DNA of 13,008 bases from Oscillospiraceae bacterium (GTDB lineage Bacteria > Bacillota > Clostridia > Oscillospirales > Ruminococcaceae), in assembly GCA_900768245.1 (NCBI GenBank), contig CAAGCE010000062.1, positions 1 to 13,008 of the forward strand. Reading direction: 5' to 3'. Positions 6,029-13,008 of the stretch are shown here, piece by piece. The position numbers were made by a program, and so were the translations under genes. How positions within the stretch are numbered: position 1 is the stretch's first letter; every line of letters begins with the position of its first letter. The notes beneath the pieces are model-generated. The model was not told where the DNA came from. It searched no databases and was given only the letters and a program-made list of their open reading frames with translations.

Positions 6029-7429
6029 ATGAGTAAAAACTGTGCGGTCATTCTTGCAGGCGGACAGGGCAAGCGTATGAAGTCCGAGCTGCCGAAGCCT
6101 ATGTTTGAGGTCCTCGGCGAGCCTATGCTTGAATGGGTAATGAAATCCTGTGAGGAAGCAGGCATAAACGACCTTTGCATCGTAAAAGGCTATAATGCCG
6201 AAGTCATTGAAAATTACATCGGCGGCAGACACGATACCGTTATGCAATCCGAACGCAGAGGTACAGGTCACGCTGTAATGATGGCTCTTGACTGGCTGGG
6301 AGAAAGAAAGGACGGAAATGTCCTTATTCTCTGCGGCGACGCACCCTTTGTTGATGCCGATACCATAACAAAAGCACTTGAACAGCATATCGCAAACAAC
6401 AACGCTGTTACGGTAATAACCTCGGAAGTTGAAAATCCTTACGGCTACGGCAGAATACTCCGTGACCCGAACGGAAACGGCATAAGAGGCATCGTTGAAG
6501 AAAAGGACGCTACCAACGAACAGAAAAAGATCCGTGAAATAAATTCGGGCGCATACTGGTTCAGAACAGACCGCCTTATTTACGCTCTCGGAGAGATAAA
6601 GCCGAATAATTCACAGGGCGAATATTATCTGACGGATTCTGTGTTTATCCTCATTGACGCAGGCGACCGTGCAGATGCATACATTTCCGAAAATCCCAAC
6701 GTCGTTCTCGGCGCAAATGACAGAAAAGGTCTTTTGAAGCTGAATAATGCGGCAAGAATGGCTATAATAGATAAACAGCTTGAAAACGGAGTTGAGTTCC
6801 TCTGTACCGACGGTGTTTCTATCGGAAGAAACGTTAAAATAGGTCTCGGAACAAAAATACTTCAGGGTACAATAATCAAAGGCAATACCGTTATCGGTGA
6901 AAACTGCGATATCGGACCTAACTGCCTTATCGAAAACTGCACGGTAGGCAAAAACACAACGCTTAATTATGTTCAGGCTTATGAGTCTGAAATTGAAGAC
7001 AATGTCAGGATAGGACCGTTTGTGCAGCTCCGTCCCAACAGCCATATAAAGTCCGGTGTAAAAATTGGTGACTTTGTTGAAATAAAGAACTCGGTCATCG
7101 GCGAAAACACCTCCGTTTCACATCTTACCTATGTAGGCGATTCAGATGTGGGAAGCGGTGTAAACTTCGGCTGCGGCGTTGCTACCGCAAATTACGACGG
7201 TGAAAACAAGTTCCGCACAGTTATCGGCGACGATGCTTTCATCGGCTGCAATACTAACCTTGTTGCTCCAGTAAAGGTAGGAAACTGCGCTTATACCGCT
7301 GCGGGTTCTACCATTACAAAGGACGTTCCCGACGGCGCTCTTGCTATCGAGCGGGGCGAAGCTGCCATAATCGAAAACTATGGTGCAAAAAAGCTTAAAG
7401 TAAGGATCGAAAAGAACCATAAGGGCTGA
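6029..7429 (+). CDS. glmU: Bifunctional GlmU: UDP-GlcNAc pyrophosphorylase / glucosamine-1-phosphate acetyltransferase
   Basis: Cytoplasmic bifunctional enzyme that acetylates glucosamine-1-phosphate and then couples it to UTP. The product is UDP-GlcNAc for peptidoglycan and wall polymers. The 466-residue length is normal. The N-terminal nucleotidyltransferase domain (1-about 230) shows LAGGQGKRMKSELPKPM (9-25), ERRGTGHAV (75-83) and LCGDAPF with metal-binding D104. The C-terminal left-handed beta helix (about 255-440) has hexapeptide repeats, GPFVQLRP (329-336), catalytic H365 in SHLTYVGD, and NFGCGVATANYDGENKFRT (379-397). The ATG at 6029 follows CGGAG with 9 bases of spacing. It is the first gene of the plus-strand cluster. 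prs follows after 67 bases, the same pairing as gcaD-prs in Bacillus. Confidence 0.98.
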   Translation: MSKNCAVILAGGQGKRMKSELPKPMFEVLGEPMLEWVMKSCEEAGINDLCIVKGYNAEVIENYIGGRHDTVMQSERRGTGHAVMMALDWLGERKDGNVLILCGDAPFVDADTITKALEQHIANNNAVTVITSEVENPYGYGRILRDPNGNGIRGIVEEKDATNEQKKIREINSGAYWFRTDRLIYALGEIKPNNSQGEYYLTDSVFILIDAGDRADAYISENPNVVLGANDRKGLLKLNNAARMAIIDKQLENGVEFLCTDGVSIGRNVKIGLGTKILQGTIIKGNTVIGENCDIGPNCLIENCTVGKNTTLNYVQAYESEIEDNVRIGPFVQLRPNSHIKSGVKIGDFVEIKNSVIGENTSVSHLTYVGDSDVGSGVNFGCGVATANYDGENKFRTVIGDDAFIGCNTNLVAPVKVGNCAYTAAGSTITKDVPDGALAIERGEAAIIENYGAKKLKVRIEKNHKG

Positions 7430-7441
7430 AAAAGGATTTAA

Positions 7442-7459
7442 ACCGACAAAACAGTCGGT
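7442..7459 (+). other. Hairpin between glmU and prs
   Basis: ACCGAC (7442-7447) and GTCGGT (7454-7459) form a perfect 6-bp stem with an AAAACA loop in the 67-base gap. No T-run follows on the plus strand, so it is unlikely to be a full terminator. It may protect or separate mRNA segments. Confidence 0.5.
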
Positions 7460-7496
7460 ATAACGAATCATATATTAAAAAAGGGGAATACTAAAA

Positions 7497-8459
7497 ATGA
7501 ATCTTCACGGCAAGGATATTAAAATTTTTACAGCAAACGCTAACCCGAGAGTTGCGGCTGAAATCGCTCAGCAGCTCGGATTACCTCTCGGACAGTCTGA
7601 AGTCGTAACATTCTCAGACGGCGAGATCAGCGTTTCCATCAAGGAGAGTGTCAGAGGCTCAGACGTTTTCGTTGTTCAGTCTTTAAGCTCACCTGTAAAC
7701 GACAACCTTATGGAACTTCTCATTATGATCGACGCATTCAAGAGAGCTTCCGCTGGTCGTATCACAGCAGTTATCCCTTACCTCGGATATGCAAGACAGG
7801 ACAGAAAGGCTAAGGCAAGAGATCCGATCTCCGCAAAGCTTGTTGCTGACCTTATCACAGTTGCAGGTGCAGACAGGGTTCTTTCAATGGATCTCCATTG
7901 TCCTCAGATCCAGGGCTTCTTCAATATCCCTGTTGACCATCTTCTCGGTGTTCCCCTTCTTGCTCCTTACTTTGTTGAAAAGTTCAAGGACGAAAAGGAA
8001 AACTGCATGGTCGTTTCCCCTGACCTTGGTTCTGTTACAAGAGCAAGAAACTTCGCACAGCGTTTTGACGCACCTCTTGCCATCGTTGACAAACGCCGTC
8101 AGAAAGCAAACGTTTGTGAAGTTATGAACATTATCGGTGACGTTAAGGACAAAAAGGTGATCCTCGTTGACGATATGATCGATACAGCAGGCACACTCTG
8201 CAACGCTGCAAAGGCTATTATCGAAGTCGGCGGTGCTAAGGAAGTTTATGCCTGCGCTACACACGGTGTTCTTTCAGGTCCTGCTATTGAACGTATCGAA
8301 AAGAGCCCTATCAAGGAGCTTGTGCTCCTCGATACTATCGCTCTTCCTGAAGAAAAGAAGCTTGATAAGATCACAATCCTTCCTGTTGCCCCTGTATTTG
8401 CACAGGCTATACAGAGAATTTATGATGACAAGCCGGTTTCTCCTCTTTTCAATACCTGA
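7497..8459 (+). CDS. prs: Ribose-phosphate pyrophosphokinase (PRPP synthase)
   Basis: Cytoplasmic enzyme that transfers pyrophosphate from ATP to ribose-5-phosphate. The product PRPP feeds purine, pyrimidine, NAD, histidine and tryptophan synthesis. The 320-residue length is normal for class I bacterial enzymes. The visible signatures are FSDGEISV (39-46), PYLGYARQDRK (94-104), the catalytic-loop block MDLHCPQIQGFF (131-142) with H134, VSPDLGSVTRARNFA (173-187), DKRRQKANVCEVMNIIGDV (198-216), and the ribose-5-phosphate/PRPP loop VILVDDMIDTAGT (221-233). The ATG at 7497 follows AAGGGGA with 9 bases of spacing. It lies between glmU and pth on the same strand. The 112-base gap to pth holds a large dyad, and the stop codon is followed by no recognisable terminator. 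Confidence 0.98.
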   Translation: MNLHGKDIKIFTANANPRVAAEIAQQLGLPLGQSEVVTFSDGEISVSIKESVRGSDVFVVQSLSSPVNDNLMELLIMIDAFKRASAGRITAVIPYLGYARQDRKAKARDPISAKLVADLITVAGADRVLSMDLHCPQIQGFFNIPVDHLLGVPLLAPYFVEKFKDEKENCMVVSPDLGSVTRARNFAQRFDAPLAIVDKRRQKANVCEVMNIIGDVKDKKVILVDDMIDTAGTLCNAAKAIIEVGGAKEVYACATHGVLSGPAIERIEKSPIKELVLLDTIALPEEKKLDKITILPVAPVFAQAIQRIYDDKPVSPLFNT

Positions 8460-8499
8460 TAAGAGCTCAAATTTTTAGGATCTGTTTTAATAATAACAC

Positions 8500-8545
8500 A
8501 ACCCTGCCGGGTCTGAATTGTGCCATAATTCGACCCTGCGGGGTT
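8500..8545. repeat. Large imperfect dyad between prs and pth
   Basis: Arms 8500-8519 and 8527-8545 pair over about 17 of 19-20 positions, with a 7-base loop. Each arm also contains its own mini-palindrome (ACCC-TGCC-GGGT and ACCC-TGCG-GGGT), so alternative folds are possible. No T-run follows on the plus strand, and the pth ribosome site starts 13 bases later. It could be a REP-like element, an mRNA-processing structure or a translation control for pth. Confidence 0.6.
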
Positions 8546-8571
8546 AAAGTGCGTTATGAAAGGGAAACAAA

Positions 8572-9201
8572 ATGAGTATTTTTGATATATTTGATAAGCT
8601 TAATTCAGAAAAGCCTGCCGAAGCCTCAGGCACTCCCGAATATCTTATTGTAGGGCTCGGAAATCCGGGCGAAAAATATATGAACACACGTCATAATGCA
8701 GGCTTTATGGCGGTGGATACACTTGCAAAAAAGTATAACTTTGATATAAAAAAGCTTCAGTTCAAATCTCTCACAGGTCTTGTTTCAATAAACGGCATAA
8801 AGTGCCTTGTTATGAAGCCTTCAACATTTATGAACAACAGCGGTGAGGCAGTCGTTGAAGCAATGAACTATTATAAAATACCTATTGAAAAGGTAATAGT
8901 ATGCTATGACGACATAAGCCTTGAACCCTCAAAGCTCCGCATACGCAGAAAAGGCTCGGACGGCGGACACAACGGCATAAAATCGATCATCTATCTTACG
9001 GGAAAAGACACCTTCCCAAGAATAAAAATAGGCGTAGGTGCAAAACCCCATAAAGACTATGACCTTGCCGCATGGGTGCTCTCAGGCTTTACCGAGGAGG
9101 AAATAAAACTTATGCACGAGGGTACAGACAAAGCCGTTGCCTGCCTTGAGCTTATGGTTCAGGGAAAGACCGATGAGGCAATGAACAAGTATAACTCCTG
9201 A
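8572..9201 (+). CDS. pth: Peptidyl-tRNA hydrolase
   Basis: Cytoplasmic hydrolase that releases tRNA from peptidyl-tRNAs dropped by the ribosome. The 209 residues include the family core from about residue 24. The key blocks are VGLGNPGEKY (27-36) with N31, NTRHNAGF with catalytic H41, KPSTFMNNSG (82-91) with N88, CYDDISLEPSKLRIRRKGSDGGHNG (111-135) with D113 and H133, and IKIGVGAKP (151-159). The first about 22 residues (MSIFDIFDKLNSEKPAEAS) are an N-terminal extension beyond the Escherichia coli form. The start is supported by AAAGGGA six bases upstream of the ATG, and no internal ATG with a comparable site precedes the core. It sits between prs and mfd, as spoVC does in Bacillus. Confidence 0.97.
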   Translation: MSIFDIFDKLNSEKPAEASGTPEYLIVGLGNPGEKYMNTRHNAGFMAVDTLAKKYNFDIKKLQFKSLTGLVSINGIKCLVMKPSTFMNNSGEAVVEAMNYYKIPIEKVIVCYDDISLEPSKLRIRRKGSDGGHNGIKSIIYLTGKDTFPRIKIGVGAKPHKDYDLAAWVLSGFTEEEIKLMHEGTDKAVACLELMVQGKTDEAMNKYNS

Positions 9202-9332
9202 TTTTTTTTATTTTTATTTTTTGGGCTTTTGCTTTGATATTTAAGTTTGCCGCACTTATGCCCCTTTGCCCCTAAGCTTTGAAATGCGCATAAGGCATAT
9301 CACAAAAAATGTCCATTGAAACGGAGGATAAA
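9202..9332 (+). other. pth-mfd gap: T-rich run and weak dyad
   Basis: Directly after the pth stop there is a long T-rich run (9202-9223) without a preceding G/C stem inside the gap, so it is not a standard intrinsic terminator. CTTATGC (9255-9261) and GCATAAG (9288-9294) are complementary with a 26-base loop. The mfd ribosome site ends the gap. No promoter with a good -35/-10 pair was found. Confidence 0.5.
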
Positions 9333-12300
9333 ATGTCACGTTCAATATTTGTCAAATCAATTGAAAATCTGAATCTTTACAAAGACCTGCAGCTTTCGGC
9401 AGAACGGCATGAGTCCCCTGTTTCCGTTACGGGAGTATCGGGCATTCATAAAGCACAGCTTGCTCTCGGAATATATAATTTTTCCCCTGTCCTTATCATT
9501 GCAGAGGACGAAGCCGGAGCAAAACGTATTTCGGACGACATTAACGAGATGTATGGCGAAATATGCAGTTATGTCTACCCTGCAAAGGATTTCACCTTTA
9601 CAAATGTCGAAACGGTGTCAAGAGAATATGAGCATACACGACTTGGGATATTATCACACCTTGCGGATAATACCTGCCGATTTTTGTGTGCGTCAATAGA
9701 AGCTGTTTTACAGACTACCATACCTAAAGACGTCCTTAAAAGCCGAACCGTGACCATTGCAGCAGGTGATTCGGTAAACACAAAGGAAACTGCCGAAAAG
9801 CTCATTGCTGCAGGCTACACACGCTGCGACACGGTAGAAGGTCCGTCGCAGTTTTCCGTAAGAGGTTCGATAGTTGATATTTTCCCCGTTCAGGAAGCAT
9901 ACCCTGTCAGAATAGAGCTATGGGGCGACGAAGTGGATACGATGTCATACTTTGACACGGAAACACAGCGGCGTACAACAAGCATAGACAAAATAGAAAT
10001 TTCTCCTGCAATGGAAGTCCTTTTTGACAGCCCGGAAGAGCTTATAAGCCGCATTGAAGCCCTCTCAAAGGCTGCAAGAGGAAAACGCACCGAGCTTATC
10101 AGAGAAAATTTCGCAAAGGACATTGACCGCCTTAAAACAGGTCTTTCCCTTGGAAATATTGATAAGTATCTTTCCGCTGCATACGAAAAGCCTGCATCAT
10201 TATTTGATTATCTTGACGAAAACAGCATGATCATTTTCAGCGAATATCATAACTGCCTTGAACGCTCACGTTCTGTTCTTGCACAGCACGCCGAGGACTT
10301 GAAAATACTCCTTGATGAAGGCGAGCTTTGCAAGGGTCTTGGCGGCTATATGCTTGAATTTGGTGAGCTTTGCGCAAAGGCTGATAATTTCATTGAAATT
10401 TATATGAATACATTTATGAGGAGCAGCGATGATATACGCTTCAAGCGTCTGCTTTCCGTAAATGCAAACCAGACTGCGCCATGGGGCGGCGAAATACGTC
10501 AGCTTATAGAGGATCTCCACAGCTATTGCGAAAACGGATACTCCACAATAGTTATGGCAGGCTCTGAAAAGACACTCCCCATAATTGCAAACGATCTGCG
10601 CGAGGAAGGGATCCCCTGCGATATACTGAAAGACGATTCGGAAATAGTAAAGGGCAGAGTTCTCATTACAACAGGCTGCGTAAGCTCAGGCTATGACTAT
10701 CCCGAAATAAGATCCGCACTTATAACACAGGCAAGAGCAGTAGTATCAAAGCGCAAGCTCAAAAAAGCCAAAAAGGGCGAGGAAATAAAATCACTTTCCG
10801 ATATTGTCCCCGGCGACCTTGTAGTTCACGCTCTCCACGGTATCGGCAGATTTCAGGGTATACGCAAGCTTGAAATGGAGGGCATCACAAAGGATTATAT
10901 CACCATTCAGTATGCAGGCACAGACGTGCTGTATGTACCTGTCAACCAGCTTGATCTGGTGTCGAAATATATCGGTCCCCGTGACGATACGGGTGTAAAG
11001 CTCAATAAGCTTTCCTCAACGGAATGGCAGAAAACAAGAAACCGTGTAAAAAAAGCCGTCAAGGATATGGCGGAGGAGCTTACAAAGCTTTATGCCATAA
11101 GAAGTCAAACCAAGGGCTATGCATTCTCAGGCGACAACGACTGGCAGCACGATTTTGAGGGACGTTTCCCCTATAATGAAACCGACGACCAGTTAAGATG
11201 CATACAGGAAATAAAAGATGATATGGAAAAGCCTGTCCCAATGGACAGACTTCTCTGCGGCGATGTTGGATTCGGCAAAACAGAAGTAGCGTTCCGTGCC
11301 GCATTCAAATGTATGCTTGACGGAAAGCAGTGCGTCCTGCTCACTCCGACAACGGTCCTCGCGTGGCAGCATTACCAGACAGCAATGAAGCGTTTCGAGC
11401 ATTTCCCTATGAAAATACAGCTTCTCTCCCGTTTCAGAAACAAAAAGGAGCAGGAGGAAATAATCAACCAGCTGCGCCGAGGCGAGATAGATATGATAAT
11501 CGGAACTCACCGCCTTGTGCAGAAGGACGTTAAATTCAAGGATCTTGGACTTGTCATCATAGATGAAGAGCAGCGTTTCGGCGTTGCCCATAAGGAAAAG
11601 TTCAAGGAAGTGTTTGCGGGAGTAGACGTCCTCACTCTTTCCGCAACGCCTATCCCGAGAACGCTCAATATGGCAATGAGCGGTATCCGTGATATGAGCG
11701 TGATCGAAGAGCCGCCGATAGACCGTCACCCGGTACAGACATATGTAATAGAGCATAACACAGGAGTACTTGTTCAGGCAATAACAAAGGAGCTGCGCCG
11801 AGGCGGTCAGGTATACTATATCCATAACCGTATAGACAGCATAAATATGTGTGCAGCAAACCTTGCAAAGCTTCTTCCCGATGCAAGAATAGGTGTTGCC
11901 CACGGACAGCTTACCGAGGAACAGCTTTCGGATATATGGGAAAAGCTTGTCGAGCATGAAATAGATATTCTCATCTGCACAACACTTATCGAAACAGGTG
12001 TAGACGTTCCGAACGTAAATACGCTTATAATCGAGGACGCAGACAATCTTGGACTTTCGCAGCTTTACCAGCTGAGAGGACGTGTAGGACGTTCAAACCG
12101 CCGTGCCTTTGCGTACTTCACATTCCGCAGAGGAAAGGTACTTACCGAAATAGCCGCAAAGCGGCTTGACGCAATAAGGGAGTTCACCCAGTTCGGCAGC
12201 GGCTTCCGCATTGCAATGCGTGACCTTGAAATACGAGGAGCAGGCTCTATCTTAGGCGGTAAGCAGCACGGACATATGGAAGCCGTAGGTTACGATATGT

Positions 12301-12812
12301 ATCTCCAGCTTCTTTCGGAGGCAATAGCCGAGCAGAAAGGCGAGCTTCCGCCGCACCGTCCCGAAGAGTGCCTTGTCGACCTTCAGATCGAAGCACATAT
12401 CCCTGAAAATTATATTGAAAGCCTGTCCGGCAGACTGGACGTCTACCGTAAGATCGCCTCACTCCAGACAAACGAGGACAGTATGGATCTTATCGACGAG
12501 CTTATCGACCGTTACGGCGAGCCGCCGAAAGCGATACAGGGACTTATCACCGTTGCCCTGCTGCGAAATATGGCAGGCAGCCTTGGCATAACGGAAATAA
12601 CCCAGCGCAGCGGAATGATGCTTTTCTATGTAAAAACCGCAACAATGGAACAAATACAAGCACTTGTAAAAACATTCAAAGGCAGAGTGACCGTCAACGG
12701 CTCCTATAAACCGTATATAGCCGTAAAAATAGCCAAGGACGATAAACCGATAGAGCTTATGGGATCCGTGATAAATATTATGCATGAGAATAAAGAGAGT
12801 GCGGAAAAATAA
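9333..12812 (+). CDS. mfd: Transcription-repair coupling factor Mfd
   Basis: ATP-dependent DNA translocase that pushes stalled RNA polymerase off damaged DNA and recruits UvrA for nucleotide excision repair. The 1159-residue length is normal. The UvrB-like N-terminal domains (1-about 350) contain SVRGSIVDIFP (175-185). The RNA-polymerase-interacting domain (about 492-548) has GDLVVHALHGIGRFQGI. The RecG-like motor has Walker A GDVGFGKTE (643-651), DEEQRFG (744-750), LSATPIPRT (769-777), TTLIETGVDVP (883-893) and QLRGRVGRS (913-921). The TRG-type segment follows (RRAFAYF through RGAGSILGGKQHGH, 923-981). The C-terminal regulatory domain starts about 1008. I chose the ATG at 9333 because GGAGG lies 5 bases upstream. 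An in-frame ATG at 9309 has no good ribosome site, and using it would place the GGAGG inside the coding sequence. It follows pth after 131 bases. Confidence 0.98.
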   Translation: MSRSIFVKSIENLNLYKDLQLSAERHESPVSVTGVSGIHKAQLALGIYNFSPVLIIAEDEAGAKRISDDINEMYGEICSYVYPAKDFTFTNVETVSREYEHTRLGILSHLADNTCRFLCASIEAVLQTTIPKDVLKSRTVTIAAGDSVNTKETAEKLIAAGYTRCDTVEGPSQFSVRGSIVDIFPVQEAYPVRIELWGDEVDTMSYFDTETQRRTTSIDKIEISPAMEVLFDSPEELISRIEALSKAARGKRTELIRENFAKDIDRLKTGLSLGNIDKYLSAAYEKPASLFDYLDENSMIIFSEYHNCLERSRSVLAQHAEDLKILLDEGELCKGLGGYMLEFGELCAKADNFIEIYMNTFMRSSDDIRFKRLLSVNANQTAPWGGEIRQLIEDLHSYCENGYSTIVMAGSEKTLPIIANDLREEGIPCDILKDDSEIVKGRVLITTGCVSSGYDYPEIRSALITQARAVVSKRKLKKAKKGEEIKSLSDIVPGDLVVHALHGIGRFQGIRKLEMEGITKDYITIQYAGTDVLYVPVNQLDLVSKYIGPRDDTGVKLNKLSSTEWQKTRNRVKKAVKDMAEELTKLYAIRSQTKGYAFSGDNDWQHDFEGRFPYNETDDQLRCIQEIKDDMEKPVPMDRLLCGDVGFGKTEVAFRAAFKCMLDGKQCVLLTPTTVLAWQHYQTAMKRFEHFPMKIQLLSRFRNKKEQEEIINQLRRGEIDMIIGTHRLVQKDVKFKDLGLVIIDEEQRFGVAHKEKFKEVFAGVDVLTLSATPIPRTLNMAMSGIRDMSVIEEPPIDRHPVQTYVIEHNTGVLVQAITKELRRGGQVYYIHNRIDSINMCAANLAKLLPDARIGVAHGQLTEEQLSDIWEKLVEHEIDILICTTLIETGVDVPNVNTLIIEDADNLGLSQLYQLRGRVGRSNRRAFAYFTFRRGKVLTEIAAKRLDAIREFTQFGSGFRIAMRDLEIRGAGSILGGKQHGHMEAVGYDMYLQLLSEAIAEQKGELPPHRPEECLVDLQIEAHIPENYIESLSGRLDVYRKIASLQTNEDSMDLIDELIDRYGEPPKAIQGLITVALLRNMAGSLGITEITQRSGMMLFYVKTATMEQIQALVKTFKGRVTVNGSYKPYIAVKIAKDDKPIELMGSVINIMHENKESAEK

Positions 12813-12946
12813 GCATAGCATTATCTTTAAGTTTTTTATTTTTTTGGGGGGCGGCGGCATTAAATTTGCCGTAAATCGTAAGATAGCAAGCCGCCGCGGT
12901 CGCAGCATAGCAAAAAACCGGATGAGCGAAACAAAAGTAACAGCAC
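12813..12946 (+). other. mfd 3' flank: T/G-rich run and CGGCA/TGCCG hairpin
   Basis: After the mfd stop come T-rich runs (12830-12845), six G, and a GGCGGC/GCCGCC inverted repeat (from 12850 and 12890) enclosing a 5-bp CGGCA/TGCCG hairpin (12855-12871). No T-run follows the stems on the plus strand, so termination here is uncertain. The region leads directly into the repeat at 12947. Confidence 0.45.
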
Positions 12947-13008
12947 CAAAACACTTAAAGTTTCGGTCAAGCCTTTTCAAAGGCTTGCAGGGTCGAGGGA
13001 CAGCGTCC
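12947..13008 (+). repeat. Dispersed intergenic repeat, short copy, downstream of mfd (cut by window end)
   Basis: The two blocks 12947-12973 and 12977-13008 are exact reverse complements of 199-225 and 113-144. Here the blocks are joined by only 3 bases, so the junction forms one compact hairpin: CAAGCCTTT (12968-12976) with AAAGGCTTG (12979-12987). The element reads in the sense direction of mfd, 135 bases after its stop codon, and continues past the window end. Confidence 0.85.

Noticed and set aside
5840..6388. 182-codon minus-strand frame in the glmU leader and 5' end
   Set aside because: Two thirds of it is antisense to glmU and the protein resembles no family.
8500..8545. Strong intrinsic terminator between prs and pth
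   Set aside because: The dyad has no following T-run on the plus strand, and on the minus strand the downstream bases are not a clean T-run either.
11193..11957. 254-codon open frame antisense to mfd
   Set aside because: It lies wholly inside the confidently assigned mfd motor domain, has no ribosome site, and is rich in Cys/Tyr/His as expected for an antisense shadow.
12459..12980. 173-codon minus-strand frame starting in the right-hand repeat
   Set aside because: Most of it is antisense to the end of mfd. Its first residues are only the translated repeat, and the same residue string appears in the left repeat copy.
1..13008. CRISPR array, tRNA/rRNA genes, insertion sequence or prophage genes
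   Set aside because: No regularly spaced direct repeats, no cloverleaf with the standard T-loop, no transposase or phage protein was seen.
1..13008. The inverted end repeats as the termini of one 13-kb transposon
   Set aside because: The enclosed genes are conserved housekeeping genes without a transposase, and the repeats look like members of a dispersed intergenic family, so a composite element is unlikely.

Overview
This window looks like a chromosomal housekeeping segment of an anaerobic Clostridia species (Bacillota), most likely a Ruminococcus-like member of the Oscillospiraceae. The evidence is strong GGAGG ribosome-binding sites, moderate-to-low G+C with A/T-rich intergenic DNA, a Clostridium-type pyruvate,phosphate dikinase, and the order glmU-prs-pth-mfd. 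That order matches the Bacillus subtilis gcaD-prs-ctc-spoVC(pth)-fin-mfd cluster with ctc and fin missing. The genus is inferred from general resemblance and was not tested by a search.

The left part (1-5533) is read on the minus strand. From right to left it holds ppdK (PEP/pyruvate interconversion) and its intrinsic terminator. Next come a MerR-family regulator with a TipAS-type ligand domain, behind a promoter with the 19-bp spacer typical of MerR targets, and a small coiled-coil protein of the DIP1984 type with its own promoter. A structured, non-coding 3' region ending in a TTCG-loop terminator follows. Last is a voltage-gated sodium channel closely resembling NavAb, with its own promoter.

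The right part (6029-12812) is read on the plus strand: glmU (UDP-GlcNAc synthesis), prs (PRPP synthesis), pth (peptidyl-tRNA hydrolase) and mfd (transcription-repair coupling). The gaps are 67 to 131 nt and contain hairpins but no convincing internal terminator, so an operon is plausible. The divergent 495-nt ppdK/glmU region holds candidate promoters for both directions and several dyads, but no recognised riboswitch.

Both ends of the window carry a copy of the same dispersed repeat in inverted orientation. Each lies just downstream of a gene (the channel, and mfd) and reads in the sense direction of that gene. The left copy carries an extra 54-nt hairpin-forming segment. No tRNA, rRNA, CRISPR array, insertion sequence or phage gene was seen. 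I found no convincing new multi-gene system. The least explained items are the paired 3'-end repeats, the structured RNA-like segment at 1265-1487, and the sodium channel in this setting.
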